A stretch of DNA of 64,000 nt, from NCBI RefSeq assembly GCF_024054175.1, contig NZ_JAMXLA010000001.1, forward strand, positions 1,296,528 to 1,360,527, written 5' to 3'. Both the position numbers and the translations under genes were made by a program. The stretch comes from Flavobacterium sp. NRK1 (GTDB lineage Bacteria; Bacteroidota; Bacteroidia; Flavobacteriales; Flavobacteriaceae). Of the stretch, positions 1 through 10,103 are shown one piece after another (positions within the stretch are counted from its first letter, which is position 1; every line of letters starts with the position of its first letter). Below the pieces are notes generated by a model. That model did not search any database. It saw only the letters and a list, made by a program, of their open reading frames with translations, and was not told where the DNA came from.

Positions 1-567
1 ATGGATTATGCTTTTGGCGAACAGGCTTATGAAACAATAGATGAGCTTTTAAAACCGTTTAAAGAAGGCAAAAACAGGACACTGCTTAATGTTGAGTCGG
101 TTTCTATAATGGGTAAGGCAGGGATACTTGAAGGGGCTAAGGGTGATATCATGATACCTTCGGCTCACATAAATGAAGGAACAGGAGATAATTATCCTTT
201 TGAAAACGAATTAACGGCAGAAATGTTTGCGGGCCAGGGAATTCCTGTATATAGCGGGCCTATGGTAACAGTATTGGGTACATCATTACAAAACAGAGAT
301 TTACTTAAGTTTTTTAATGAATCTACCTGGGGTGTAATAGGCCTTGAGATGGAAGGAGCTCACTATCAAAAAGCTATACAGTCGGCGTCAAAAATAAGAA
401 AGAGCATTAATCCTGATGTTAAGGTGCGCTATGCTTATTATGCTTCAGATAATCCGTTGGAAACGGGCAGTACGCTTGCTTCCGGAGGGCTTGGAACAAC
501 AGGTGTAAAGCCTACTTATATTATTACTATAAAAATTTTAGAACAAATATTCAATCTATCAAACTAA
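1..567 (+). CDS. Nucleoside-phosphorylase-like protein (DUF6909-like), probably 5'-truncated
   Basis: The reading frame is open from the first base, so the ATG at position 1 is probably internal and the true start lies upstream. The visible 188 residues resemble the C-terminal half of the purine nucleoside phosphorylase / AMP nucleosidase fold: a GDIMIPSAH strand, then GLEMEGAHY, which matches the substrate-binding MEG(A/S) motif of that superfamily, then YYASDNPL. From memory this looks like DUF6909, found beside polysaccharide genes in Flavobacteriia; that name is unchecked. It ends 3 nt before a Wzz-like gene, so it is probably the upstream member of the polysaccharide operon. Enzymatic activity is unproven. 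Confidence 0.55.
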   Translation: MDYAFGEQAYETIDELLKPFKEGKNRTLLNVESVSIMGKAGILEGAKGDIMIPSAHINEGTGDNYPFENELTAEMFAGQGIPVYSGPMVTVLGTSLQNRDLLKFFNESTWGVIGLEMEGAHYQKAIQSASKIRKSINPDVKVRYAYYASDNPLETGSTLASGGLGTTGVKPTYIITIKILEQIFNLSN

Positions 568-570
568 CCA

Positions 571-1578
571 ATGGCACAGCAAACAGAAACCACTAATCAT
601 GAGATTGATCTTGATCAGATATCAAAAAAAGTAAAAAATGTTATAGGCAGGACAAATGATTCTGTTTTTGACGGAATACTTTTCATTAAACGAAATATTA
701 TAATAATTGCTGTGCTTATTATAGTAGGTGCAGCTTTTGGTTATTATAAGGATAAAAAAACCAGTATATATGAGCATACTATTTTGGTAAAACCTAATTT
801 TGGGAGTGTAGATTATTTATATGAACAGATAAAAAACATTAATGCCAAAATAGCCGAAGGAGATACTGGCTTTCTTAATTCCATAGGAATTAATGAAGAA
901 GCGCACCTTGCAAAAATTGAAATAGATCCTGTTGTAGATATTTATAATTATGTTGCGCAGGAAGAAGGGCTGAATATTATACAGACAGATAATATGAAGT
1001 TTTTAATTTTCAGGCAGATTGCTGACAAAAGGGATATGACAGAGGTTCTTGAAGAATATGCTACATCTAAAAATTATAAAAGTCATCTTATTACAATTAC
1101 TACTGCCGGATCTATAAGCAAAAAAGAAGATGTTATAAACCCTATACTCGATTATTTAAATTCCAGCAATTATTTTAAAGATGTTCAAAAAGAGGCAATT
1201 AAAAGCCTTGACAGAAAAATTGCAGAGAACGACAGTATGGTTAAACAGGCAAATGCTATATTAGACCGTTTATCTAATAAAAATAATGCCAACCCGGGTA
1301 TGCTTTTGCTTAATGAAAAAAAAGAACTTAATGATATACTCGTAATAAAAGATCAGCTTATAAGGCAACAGGCTAATAATATGATACATAAGATTGATTA
1401 TAATAGTATTATTAAAGAAACCACTACTATAGTAAACAATAAAAAGCATAGCCTTTTAAGTAACAAGATGAAATATATTTATCCTATTTTACTATTGATG
1501 ATATTTTTTGCTTTGATGTCTTTTAAGAACTATTATGTAAGGCAGGTAAATAAACGAAAAGTGATTATACAGGAATAG
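571..1578 (+). CDS. Wzz-like polysaccharide chain-length determinant / co-polymerase
   Basis: 335 aa. The topology is that of Wzz-type co-polymerases: a cytoplasmic N-terminus, a transmembrane helix at about residues 42-58, a long periplasmic segment (about 60-298) rich in charged helices, and a second transmembrane helix at about 302-318 with a short basic tail. Such proteins oligomerise around the Wzy polymerase and set polysaccharide chain length. No C-terminal tyrosine-kinase (Wzc) domain is present. It is followed by a Wzx flippase and glycosyltransferases, which supports the role. The call rests on topology and context more than on a conserved motif. Confidence 0.7.
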   Translation: MAQQTETTNHEIDLDQISKKVKNVIGRTNDSVFDGILFIKRNIIIIAVLIIVGAAFGYYKDKKTSIYEHTILVKPNFGSVDYLYEQIKNINAKIAEGDTGFLNSIGINEEAHLAKIEIDPVVDIYNYVAQEEGLNIIQTDNMKFLIFRQIADKRDMTEVLEEYATSKNYKSHLITITTAGSISKKEDVINPILDYLNSSNYFKDVQKEAIKSLDRKIAENDSMVKQANAILDRLSNKNNANPGMLLLNEKKELNDILVIKDQLIRQQANNMIHKIDYNSIIKETTTIVNNKKHSLLSNKMKYIYPILLLMIFFALMSFKNYYVRQVNKRKVIIQE

Positions 1579-1626
1579 CACTTTTTATAATTAATTACTC
1601 TTTCCGGAAGATAACACCGGTATAAT

Positions 1627-2871
1627 ATGCTTAAAAAAACAGGACAATTAAAAGATTATATTGTTTATGGTTCAGGTCAGGTATTAAACCTAATTGCGCC
1701 ATTGGTAGTTGCACCTCACATAATTATTGTCTGCGGTATAGAAAACTGGGGTAGAATAGGGGTAGCATTGTCTGTTTTTGCGCTATTAGGAATATTTATT
1801 GACTTTGGCTCACTGCTTTTTGGCGTTAAAGAGCTAAGTATAAATAAAGGTGATAATGCTAAAATAAAGAAACAACTGGAAGAGGTTTACACTTTTAGGA
1901 CTATAGTGTTTCTTGTTGTATTGGTATTACTTTTATTAAGTTTTCTGTTCTTCCGTATAGATTATAAACTCTACCTGTGTGGTATAGCTATGCTGGCAGC
2001 GCAGTTATTAAATCCGTTATGGATATATCAGGCTTTTGAAGAGTTTACTATAATAAACCGTATAATTTTAGTATCTAAAGCTTTATATGTTATTGGTGTA
2101 TATGTTTTTATTAAAACTCCTCAAGCTTATCCGTTTATGCTTTTATATTTAGGCGGAGCCAATACAATTGTTTACGGTTATTTTTTATTAAAATTAGGTA
2201 AAAAATATAATCTGGCTTTATTTCATGTGCCGGCAAAAACACTAAAAGAGAATTTTAAAAAAGAGTACCCAATTGTTATTTCCAATTTCTCTATAACGGC
2301 TTATACCTGGGGGCCTATACTTATTGTAGGATATGTAGGTGGTGAATATCTGGCAGGGCTGTATCATATAGGAGATATGCTGCTTAAAATAATAAGGAGT
2401 TATTTATCTGTTTTTTTTAATGTAAGCTTTCCAAAATTCTGTAAATCATATAATGAGAATAAACATAAAGGAATGGTATTTTTAAAAAAACTTAATAAGT
2501 ATCATTTATTGCTTATGGGCTTAGGTATTACAATGGTATATATTGTAGTACCACTTTTTATAGATAGTTTTTCATTAAGTGAAGAGTATTACGACAAGGT
2601 ATTTTTTTGCATGAAATTTTTAGGCCTAGGTATTATAATAGCGCTTAACATTCCTTTTTATCAGTTGCTTATTTATTATAATAAGCAAAAGCAAGTATCT
2701 GGCATATCCACAATAGGAGCGGTAATTATGCTGTTAACATGTTATTTTTTAACCAGAAAATTTAATTTAAGCGGAAGTGTAGTTTCTCTGTATATAGTTG
2801 AATGTTTTATAACTTCTTCAATTATAATTGTATATTTTAAATCAGTATTTAAAAAAGAACTTCATTCATAA
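1627..2871 (+). CDS. Wzx-type oligosaccharide flippase (MOP superfamily)
   Basis: 414 aa, almost entirely hydrophobic with about 12 predicted membrane helices, the usual size and shape of polysaccharide_synt / Wzx flippases. The N-terminal helix pair contains APLVVAPHII, the amphipathic entry typical of the family. It would flip undecaprenyl-PP-linked repeat units across the inner membrane. It follows the Wzz-like gene by 48 nt and precedes a GT2 gene by 13 nt. A second, different flippase-like protein lies at 31886-33355. Confidence 0.85.
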   Translation: MLKKTGQLKDYIVYGSGQVLNLIAPLVVAPHIIIVCGIENWGRIGVALSVFALLGIFIDFGSLLFGVKELSINKGDNAKIKKQLEEVYTFRTIVFLVVLVLLLLSFLFFRIDYKLYLCGIAMLAAQLLNPLWIYQAFEEFTIINRIILVSKALYVIGVYVFIKTPQAYPFMLLYLGGANTIVYGYFLLKLGKKYNLALFHVPAKTLKENFKKEYPIVISNFSITAYTWGPILIVGYVGGEYLAGLYHIGDMLLKIIRSYLSVFFNVSFPKFCKSYNENKHKGMVFLKKLNKYHLLLMGLGITMVYIVVPLFIDSFSLSEEYYDKVFFCMKFLGLGIIIALNIPFYQLLIYYNKQKQVSGISTIGAVIMLLTCYFLTRKFNLSGSVVSLYIVECFITSSIIIVYFKSVFKKELHS

Positions 2872-2884
2872 TTTGAAATAGAAA

Positions 2885-3877
2885 ATGAACAAGGCTTATA
2901 TAATACTGTTGAACTATAAAGGCACTAAGGATACCTTAGAATGCCTGGAAAGCCTTTTGAAACTGAAATATGAAAACTTTCAGATTTTTGTAATTGATAA
3001 TAGTGAAGACATTACTTATTATAATGGTTTAATTGAATGGGCTCAGGGAATGCCAAGTAGTATAAAAACCAGCTTTAAACATTTAGTATATCCCCTCTCT
3101 TTAAAACCAGTAGATTACGCAGCTGTTTCAGAAGCAGATTTTTTATCTGCAGCCCGGCATGAAAAAATTGTTTTAATAAAAGCAGATAAAAATAAAGGAT
3201 TTGCTGCGGGTAATAATATAGCCTTAAATTATATAATGAAGTTTGGAAGCGAAGATTCGTTTATCTGGCTTCTTAATAATGATACGATTGTAGAGAAACA
3301 ATCACTTGATGCACTTGTAGAATATGCCAATAAAATTGAAAATTTAAAAACAGGCATTATCGGCAGCAAACTAATATACTATTATAGCCCGGAAACAATA
3401 CAGGCTGTTGGTGGGAAATTTAATGAAACCTTTTTTATATCAACACACGAAGGTGAAGGCCGGCCGGTTACTACACCTAAATCTGATTTTGGAACAATAG
3501 ATTATGCTGTAGGTGCATCAATGTTCATAACCTATAAATTTCTTATAGATGTAGGACCATTGAGCGAAGATTATTTTTTATATTATGAAGAACTTGACTG
3601 GTCATACAAAGCAAGGGAAAAAGGCTGGAAAACAGACTGGTGTCCTGATTCTGTAGTTTACCATAAAGAAGGGGCTTCAATAGGATCTTCATACCGGAAA
3701 GAGAAGAGCCTGTTTTCTGAAACAGAAATTTTTAAAAGCCGCAAAATATTTGTAAAAAAATTTTACGGACTCTCACTGCGGTTTTACCTCTCAAGTTTAC
3801 TGCTAATTTTAAACAGAGTAAGAAAGGGTAATTTTAAAGCAGCTAAGGCAGTAACAAAAATAACATTTACACAATGA
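2885..3877 (+). CDS. Glycosyltransferase family 2 (rhamnosyltransferase-like)
   Basis: 330 aa GT-A fold enzyme. N-terminal ILLNYKGTKDTLECL is the nucleotide-binding start; DKNKGFAAGNN (about 101-111) and LLNNDT (about 129-134) are the family signatures, NND taking the place of the metal-binding DXD motif. YYEELDWSYKA carries the acceptor-side acidic cluster typical of WbbL/RfbF-like rhamnosyltransferases. An insertion of about 45 residues between the first strands (about 48-93) is longer than usual. Its stop overlaps the next start in an ATGA, suggesting translational coupling. The sugar transferred cannot be read from sequence. Confidence 0.88.
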   Translation: MNKAYIILLNYKGTKDTLECLESLLKLKYENFQIFVIDNSEDITYYNGLIEWAQGMPSSIKTSFKHLVYPLSLKPVDYAAVSEADFLSAARHEKIVLIKADKNKGFAAGNNIALNYIMKFGSEDSFIWLLNNDTIVEKQSLDALVEYANKIENLKTGIIGSKLIYYYSPETIQAVGGKFNETFFISTHEGEGRPVTTPKSDFGTIDYAVGASMFITYKFLIDVGPLSEDYFLYYEELDWSYKAREKGWKTDWCPDSVVYHKEGASIGSSYRKEKSLFSETEIFKSRKIFVKKFYGLSLRFYLSSLLLILNRVRKGNFKAAKAVTKITFTQ

Positions 3878-5175
3878 AGCTAAAAGTAATAGTAATTTTT
3901 ATAGTCCTTTTTGCGAGTGTGTATCAGGATTTTCCTTTGGTAAATGTTTTTGGGGAGCTGGCTAGAACCCCCATTGTATTTATGAGCATACCAATGGGTA
4001 TTTATCTTTTATTTAGCAATAAGGTATATATATCCAAATATAATAGCTACATGATTTTATATTTAATTTATTTGGCTGTTATTAGCGTTGCTTATGTTTC
4101 GTTTGTTATTATTTATACAGACAGTGCTGAATTTTTAGGTGAAAATTTGGTAATAAAAGCCGTAAAAATGGCCGTTTATCCTCTAGTTATAATTATTTAT
4201 TATCAATTTATATATACCTGGCTAAATAACGGAGATGATAAATTTACGGCCTTACTGTATGCCCTTATTGGACTCGAAGTTTTTATTACCTTATATTTAA
4301 TAGTAGAGTCTTTAAATTTGGGATCCGGATATTTTTTAACGGCTATTCATGCTTCTAAAAATAGTTATTGGAGAATAAGACTGTTAACTTATGAAGAAAG
4401 CTGGATAGGTTCTATCTTAACTATTTTAATTTTTGTACCTGCTTTTTTGGTAAGCTATTTACGTAAGCCAAAACTACTGCGAAACATTGTTTATAGCCTC
4501 TCGGCGTTTCTCTTAGTATATTATACTTTTAAAAGCCAGTCTAAAGGATATTTATTGTTAATATTAATATCTATTCTTCCTTTAGCAATTAAAAAACTAT
4601 ATGACAATAAAGAAACAAGAAAGCTATTGATTTTTGCTATTCCTGTTTTCTTAATAGCAGGAATAGGAGTATACTTTTCACTAGCTGAGATTATAGCTAA
4701 AAGCTGGTATACAAGCGGTAGTTTTGGAACCCGGTTTGGGTCATACATGGGTGCATTAAATATATTTGTTTATAATCCATTTGGAGTTGGATTGGGATCG
4801 TTTATTTATTTTTTTGCTAATGCAATTACTGATATATTAAGATCTGAAATGTTTTCAGGCCTCGTATTGTCTGAGCTGATGGGTTATAGGGCAACCACAC
4901 AGGCTCTATCAACCAAAACCTACTTTTTTGACCATCTTATAATAGGAGGGGTGGGGTTTTTAGTATTTTTTTATTACTTTTTTATAAAAAGGTATATTTT
5001 CTTTTCGAGGATTAAAAGACGCGATATCATATTTATAATAATACCGTTGGTTTTTGTGATTCTTGGTGGGATTGTATATTTTACTTATGATATTAAATAT
5101 GATGTTTGGTTTTTACTGGCGTTTACAGATGTATTACAAAAAAAACTTATGAATAAACAGGATCATGCAGTATAA
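3874..5175 (+). CDS. Polytopic membrane protein, putative O-antigen polymerase (Wzy-like)
   Basis: 433 aa with about 10-12 predicted transmembrane helices and a large loop (about 270-345), the general form of Wzy polymerases. The C-terminal part has a GGVGFLVFFYYFF helix like the GxxGl helix of the O-antigen ligase/polymerase family but lacks the HNQY-type motif seen in the two other polytopic proteins of this cluster. It is translationally coupled to the genes on both sides (4-nt overlap upstream, 11-nt overlap downstream). The functional label is inferred from topology and context. Confidence 0.65.
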   Translation: MKLKVIVIFIVLFASVYQDFPLVNVFGELARTPIVFMSIPMGIYLLFSNKVYISKYNSYMILYLIYLAVISVAYVSFVIIYTDSAEFLGENLVIKAVKMAVYPLVIIIYYQFIYTWLNNGDDKFTALLYALIGLEVFITLYLIVESLNLGSGYFLTAIHASKNSYWRIRLLTYEESWIGSILTILIFVPAFLVSYLRKPKLLRNIVYSLSAFLLVYYTFKSQSKGYLLLILISILPLAIKKLYDNKETRKLLIFAIPVFLIAGIGVYFSLAEIIAKSWYTSGSFGTRFGSYMGALNIFVYNPFGVGLGSFIYFFANAITDILRSEMFSGLVLSELMGYRATTQALSTKTYFFDHLIIGGVGFLVFFYYFFIKRYIFFSRIKRRDIIFIIIPLVFVILGGIVYFTYDIKYDVWFLLAFTDVLQKKLMNKQDHAV

Positions 5176-6328
5176 AAGAATATTAGTAGCCGTTGGTTTT
5201 TTTCCTTATCCATGTTACTTTGGCGGGGCCTTTGATGTGTTTGGGAGGATAGAGGCATTAAAAAAAGCGGGATATGCTATTGATTTGGTATGTACTTGTA
5301 AAGAATATCCTGCTAAAGCAGATATAGCCGTAATGCAGTCAGTTACAGACAATATATATATTGCCGGAAGAAAAAACAGGCTTATAGATTTAATCAGGCC
5401 TATACCGCTTCAGGTTGCTTCCAGAGGTGAATTAAAAAATATTAAATTAGATAAAACGTATGATTTAGTTATACTTGAATCTGAAAGCACAGCCCCTGTA
5501 TTAGAAAATAAAACACTAAAAGCTTCAAAGATTGTACTTAGAGTGCATAATAATGAATCAAAATATTTTTTTCAGTTAGGCAACAGTACATCTAATATAT
5601 TTAAGAAGTTTTATTATTATCTGGATGGTTTAAAATTTAAAATATATTCAAAAAAATTATTCCTTAAGTCTGACAGACTATGGTTTATTTCTAGAGATGA
5701 AAAGAAGGATTTTGCCAGCAATAATAAGTTAGCAGAAAAATCATTTCATATGCCGGCACCGTCAGGTCAAATACCCGTAAAGCAGGATCTGGGTGGCAAA
5801 AATGTATTGTTTATAGGTTCATTGTTTATGCCTAATAATATTAATGCTATAGATTGGTATCTTGAAAATGTACACGAGCGTATAGTTAATGGTTTTCCTG
5901 ACTACACATTTATTATTGCAGGTAGCACGGGAGATGTAAAAAAAGAAGATCTGATTAAAAAATATCAAAATTTCACCAACCTGAAAATTAGATTTAATGT
6001 GCCCGATTTAAGGGCTTTGTATTCAGACGCTGCTGTATTTGTTAATCCTATGCAATATGGCACAGGGGTAAAATTAAAATCATTAAATGCTATTATGAAT
6101 GGCCTCCCCCTTATATCAACACGTGTAGGCACTGAAGGGATAGGCCTCATAGATAAAGAAATGTTCTTCAGGGCAGATACTGCTGAAGAATTTTATAATG
6201 CAATAAATAATGTTTTTACATCCTCTAAGGAAGATATTGCACAGGTAGTACAGAAAGCCCAGGATTTTATAACAGCAGACGATTATATAACCATTTTGAA
6301 AAAAGAAACAGATGATCTCTTTAGATAA
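5165..6328 (+). CDS. Glycosyltransferase family 4 (GT-B fold)
   Basis: 387 aa. The N-terminus VAVGFFPYPCYFGGAFDVFGR is the donor/acceptor-binding entry typical of GT4 enzymes. The C-terminal Rossmann half has VLFIGSLFMPNN and then NPMQYGTGVKLKSLNAIMNG, the nucleotide-sugar-binding region of a WcaI/PimB-type transferase. The start overlaps the upstream gene by 11 nt and the end overlaps the next by 17 nt, so all three are probably co-translated. It presumably adds one sugar of the polysaccharide repeat unit at the cytoplasmic membrane. Confidence 0.82.
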   Translation: MQYKRILVAVGFFPYPCYFGGAFDVFGRIEALKKAGYAIDLVCTCKEYPAKADIAVMQSVTDNIYIAGRKNRLIDLIRPIPLQVASRGELKNIKLDKTYDLVILESESTAPVLENKTLKASKIVLRVHNNESKYFFQLGNSTSNIFKKFYYYLDGLKFKIYSKKLFLKSDRLWFISRDEKKDFASNNKLAEKSFHMPAPSGQIPVKQDLGGKNVLFIGSLFMPNNINAIDWYLENVHERIVNGFPDYTFIIAGSTGDVKKEDLIKKYQNFTNLKIRFNVPDLRALYSDAAVFVNPMQYGTGVKLKSLNAIMNGLPLISTRVGTEGIGLIDKEMFFRADTAEEFYNAINNVFTSSKEDIAQVVQKAQDFITADDYITILKKETDDLFR

Positions 6329-7547
6329 GTATAAAGGTTATAATTATGTATCGGCATTTGTGGCTGCTTTTCCAATATTGGGGCAAAAGGGAAGTGTTTT
6401 TGCAATTATAATATGGTGCATCTATTCTGTATTTATTACTATAAAAACCCGGTCATGGAAGCTTGAAAAAAAAGATATATGGAATATTTTAATGCTTTCG
6501 GTGCTATACCTCTCATATATAGTAAGTTATTTCATAGCCGCAGATAAGCATGAAGTAGCCAAGTTATTGGAAAGAAGCAGTCCGTTTTTAGTATTTCCAT
6601 TGTTAATGGTACTAAACAAGCGATTTATTACAGCAAAAACGCTTAAAATTTGTTTAACTGTTTTTGTAATTAGCTGTGCATTATTGTGTCTTTATGTGTG
6701 GGGAGTAATATTTTCTTATGGTATAGAAGAAGTATTTAAGGAAGATAGTTACTATAATCCCCTCATCAGAAATATCTTCAGCGACGTTACAGGTATTCAC
6801 CTTCCTTACCTGGGCATGCTGTTTATATTTGCCTCATTAATACTTTTATACGAGATGCTTTCAGCATCAGAAAAGAATTATTTTTTATTGCTGGCACGTA
6901 TTTTAACACTGATTTTTTTATTGATCTCGGTGGCGGCTTTTATGGCGAGGACTTCTTTATTAATATTTTTTATTGTCAGCTTTTTTTTCTGTGTAAAAAA
7001 ATTAAAAACGGGAAAGCAGCTTTTATGGGTAGGCGCATTAGGTATAGTATTTTTAACTGTAATTTTAGTCTTACCCTCATCGCAGCGGCGAATAAAAGAA
7101 AGCCTGTCAGCCAACTATGAATTGCCACATGCCGGTCAGCCATCTAAAGAAGTAAATTTTAGATACGGTGTGTATCATTGTGTAAAAGAAGTGCTTAAAG
7201 AAAAGTGGTTAACAGGTGTTGGTGTGGGTAACGTACAAAAAACATTAGACTCTTGTTATGAGCAATATACTTATAAAGCTACAGATGATTTTCATTCTAT
7301 ATCCTATAATTCCCATAATCAATATCTTGATATAACACTTAAATATGGTATTTTTGGTTTAATTGTTTTTATGATTTCTTTATTATGGGGCGTAAAAACA
7401 ACGAATACAGTTTATCAGGGGTTTATAATCATAATTGTTATTGCTTTATTAACTGAAAACGTATTTTCACGTCAGGCAGGAATAATTTTTTTTACATTTT
7501 TTAATACTTTGTTTTTTGTAGGTAAAAAAAGTGATGAAAACAGATAA
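6312..7547 (+). CDS. O-antigen ligase family membrane protein (Wzy/WaaL-like)
   Basis: 411 aa with about 10-12 membrane helices. Near the C-terminus SHNQYLDITLKYGIFGL matches the H-N-x-Y/L...G-x-x-G signature of the O-antigen ligase/polymerase family (PF04932). The preceding periplasmic loop includes WLTGVGVGN, also typical of the family. It could polymerise repeat units or ligate glycan to lipid A or protein; the two roles are not separable by sequence. It overlaps the upstream GT4 by 17 nt. Confidence 0.78.
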   Translation: MISLDKYKGYNYVSAFVAAFPILGQKGSVFAIIIWCIYSVFITIKTRSWKLEKKDIWNILMLSVLYLSYIVSYFIAADKHEVAKLLERSSPFLVFPLLMVLNKRFITAKTLKICLTVFVISCALLCLYVWGVIFSYGIEEVFKEDSYYNPLIRNIFSDVTGIHLPYLGMLFIFASLILLYEMLSASEKNYFLLLARILTLIFLLISVAAFMARTSLLIFFIVSFFFCVKKLKTGKQLLWVGALGIVFLTVILVLPSSQRRIKESLSANYELPHAGQPSKEVNFRYGVYHCVKEVLKEKWLTGVGVGNVQKTLDSCYEQYTYKATDDFHSISYNSHNQYLDITLKYGIFGLIVFMISLLWGVKTTNTVYQGFIIIIVIALLTENVFSRQAGIIFFTFFNTLFFVGKKSDENR

Positions 7548-7571
7548 GAATATTATATATTATTTAGCACA

Positions 7572-8684
7572 TTGAGAAAGGCATTAATAAACGACTGGTA
7601 TTATATAAACGGAGGTGCCGAAAAGGTGATACATTCTTTAAACAATATTTGGGATGATTTTGATCATTTCGCTTTAATAGATTTTTTAAACGAATCCGAC
7701 AGAGCCTTTATATTAAAGGGAAAAAGAGCAAAAACAAGCTTTATTCAAAAGCTGTTCACCGCAAAGAAAAACCATAGGAAATATTTACAATTATTCCCCT
7801 ATGCAATAGAGCAATTCGACCTTTCAGAATATGATTTAATTATAAGCTCATCTGCCTCTGTAGCAAAAGGAGTTTTAACAAATCATGAGCAATTACATAT
7901 ATGTTATTGTCATTCACCTTTAAGGTATGCATGGGATTTATACTTTAGATATCTTGCTGATTCGGGGCTTATGTCAGGACTCAAAGGTATATATGCTAAA
8001 TACGTACTACACAAGATTAGACTCTGGGATCAGTTAAGTAGCAATAGGGTAGATTATTTTATTGCTAATTCGTATTATGTAAAAAAAAGAATAAAGAAAA
8101 TTTATAACAGGGAAGCTAAAGTCATTTATCCACCTGTTGATACTTCTTTCTTTTCCTGCAATGAGAAAAAAGAAGATTATTATTTTACTGCCTCAAGAAT
8201 GATTACTTATAAAAAGATAGAAGTGATTGTTGAGGCATTTAACCGAATGCCTGAAAAAAAGCTGATAGTAGCAGGAGATGGCCCTGAGTTTAAGAGAATA
8301 AAAAAAATTGCAAAGTCTAATATAGAAATTAAAGGCTTTATAGACAGAGATCAATTAAAAACTTATATGCAAAATGCAAAAGCATTTGTGTTTGCTGCAG
8401 AAGAAGATTTTGGTATTGTGCCTGTAGAGGCACAGGCTTGTGGCACACCGGTTATCGCTTTTGGAAAAGGTGGTACACTGGAAACGGTAAAAAATGGAAA
8501 AACTGGCGTATTTTTCAAAGAGCAATCGGCAGATTCAATAAAAGAAGCTGTTGACAGGTTTGAAAAAATAACTTTCGATTATAAACAAATAAGGGAGCAC
8601 TCTTTGCAATTTTCTAAAGAAAGGTTTGAAACAGAGATGAAGAATTTTGTTGATGAAAAATGGGCAGAACATATTAATAAATAG
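7572..8684 (+). CDS. Glycosyltransferase family 4, retaining
   Basis: 370 aa, starting at a TTG codon; no upstream in-frame ATG exists and the first residues (KALINDWYYINGGAEKVI) are the conserved N-terminus of this GT4 subgroup, so TTG is accepted. The C-terminal domain shows YFTASRMITYKKI and AEEDFGIVPVEAQACGTPV, the latter carrying the E-x7-E motif that binds the nucleotide sugar. It sits 24 nt after the O-antigen ligase-like gene. Together with the GT2 and the other GT4 it gives three sugar-adding enzymes plus an initiating transferase in the locus. Confidence 0.86.
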   Translation: MRKALINDWYYINGGAEKVIHSLNNIWDDFDHFALIDFLNESDRAFILKGKRAKTSFIQKLFTAKKNHRKYLQLFPYAIEQFDLSEYDLIISSSASVAKGVLTNHEQLHICYCHSPLRYAWDLYFRYLADSGLMSGLKGIYAKYVLHKIRLWDQLSSNRVDYFIANSYYVKKRIKKIYNREAKVIYPPVDTSFFSCNEKKEDYYFTASRMITYKKIEVIVEAFNRMPEKKLIVAGDGPEFKRIKKIAKSNIEIKGFIDRDQLKTYMQNAKAFVFAAEEDFGIVPVEAQACGTPVIAFGKGGTLETVKNGKTGVFFKEQSADSIKEAVDRFEKITFDYKQIREHSLQFSKERFETEMKNFVDEKWAEHINK

Positions 8685-8723
8685 AGTAATATCTGCTTTT
8701 TAATACAGCTAAGAATTATTTAA

Positions 8724-10103
8724 ATGACACACGAATACAATTCATCAAGAAGTGACTTGCTTAAAAGAATAGGATTGTCTCCCAGTAAGAGATTGCTGGT
8801 GTTTCTTATATCGGCTGTATTGGTCACCATACCTTTAGGTTATGCTTATAACAGTGTAGCCATTATTCTTTTTGTTTTATATTCGTTACTTTCCGCAAAA
8901 AAAAAGGATTTCTCTTTACGTCTTTGGATATTATTGCCTTTGCTTCTGTTCGTGCTTATTGTTGCCTCGTTAATTTGGACAATAGATTTTAAAAGTACAT
9001 TAAGGGCCATTAGTAAAGAAGCAGCGTTTTTTTTTATACCAATTGCTTTTTGCTTTAACAGGCACCTTATACAAAAAGGCACTCAAACAATACTCAAAAA
9101 TTTCAGCATCTTAATGCTGCTTTTTGGAGTATATTTTTTAGGCAGGGCAGCAGTACGTTATCAGGAATTTGACAATGCAAACGTGTTTTTATACAATGAA
9201 CTGGCTACTCCTGTGGTTACGGCTGTATATTTATCATCTCTTTTTTCAGTTGCTTTTTTTTATTTCTTATCAGTAAATAAAAAGAAATTTTTAGACTATG
9301 CAGCTATAGTTTTTATTGCTCTACTATTGTGTTTATTAGTGGTTAAAGTGGTAATAGTAATAGATGTTTTGCTAACAGCTACTTATTTTGTTTTTTTCTC
9401 GGGCCTTTCAAAAAAAATAAAAATAATTTTGATTGCTATTTTTGCTGTTGCCGCCGGAAGCTTTGTGTATTTTGCAAAAACTAATGGTAATTTACCTGCA
9501 GAATATACTTCTAACATTCCTGAAATGGAGGCTCTTGCCAAAGAAGGTATACCTGTACACAACGTTACTGTTGCCGAAGCATGGAACAAGCCCGTTTTTC
9601 AGGAGAATGATTATTTTAACGGCACAGCTTTCAGGGTATATCAGTTAAGAATATTTAAAGAATTAATACAGGAAGATAAAATATTTTTTACGGGTTATGG
9701 GCTTAATGCATCTTTAAAGAAAATTGAAGGCAAGGCAATAGAGCATAATGTGTTTGAAGGAGGAATATTAAATCATAGGTATAACAGGCAAAATTTTCAT
9801 AACCAGTATGTTGAGGTTTTTGCAGATTTAGGTATTATTGGTTTTTTACTTTTAATAACCATACTTTTTATAAATCTTAAAAATGCATTAGAGTCTAAAG
9901 ATTTTAATCATATTGCTTTTGCAATTCTTATGATAGCCTTACTTTTGACCGAATCATTTTTATGGAGGCAAAGAGGGGTGGTTTTATTTACGGTTTTATA
10001 TTGCCTTTTTAATATAAGATTGCCTAGGGGCAGTGAAAAAGAAAAACATGAAAAGAATACTCATAACCGGGGCGGCAGGATTTCTGGGGTCGCATCTTTG
10101 TGA
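8724..10103 (+). CDS. O-antigen ligase family membrane protein (second HNQY-type)
   Basis: 459 aa, about 11-12 membrane helices, with [19 protein letters not shown] near the C-terminus, the HNQY...GxxG signature of O-antigen ligase/polymerase proteins. It is the third polymerase/ligase-like protein in this 12-kb locus and the second with the HNQY motif. Its 3' end overlaps the next gene's ATG (10048) by 56 nt in another frame, so either the reading frame was extended by loss of an earlier stop or the downstream start is embedded. The last 15-20 residues (charged, low complexity) may be dispensable. Confidence 0.76.
   Translation: MTHEYNSSRSDLLKRIGLSPSKRLLVFLISAVLVTIPLGYAYNSVAIILFVLYSLLSAKKKDFSLRLWILLPLLLFVLIVASLIWTIDFKSTLRAISKEAAFFFIPIAFCFNRHLIQKGTQTILKNFSILMLLFGVYFLGRAAVRYQEFDNANVFLYNELATPVVTAVYLSSLFSVAFFYFLSVNKKKFLDYAAIVFIALLLCLLVVKVVIVIDVLLTATYFVFFSGLSKKIKIILIAIFAVAAGSFVYFAKTNGNLPAEYTSNIPEMEALAKEGIPVHNVTVAEAWNKPVFQENDYFNGTAFRVYQLRIFKELIQEDKIFFTGYGLNASLKKIEGKAIEHNVFEGGILNHRYNRQNFHNQYVEVFADLGIIGFLLLITILFINLKNALESKDFNHIAFAILMIALLLTESFLWRQRGVVLFTVLYCLFNIRLPRGSEKEKHEKNTHNRGGRISGVASL

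Noticed and set aside
1..567. ATG at position 1 as a true start
   Set aside because: The frame is open at the window edge and the protein is short for its fold, so it is more likely an internal Met.
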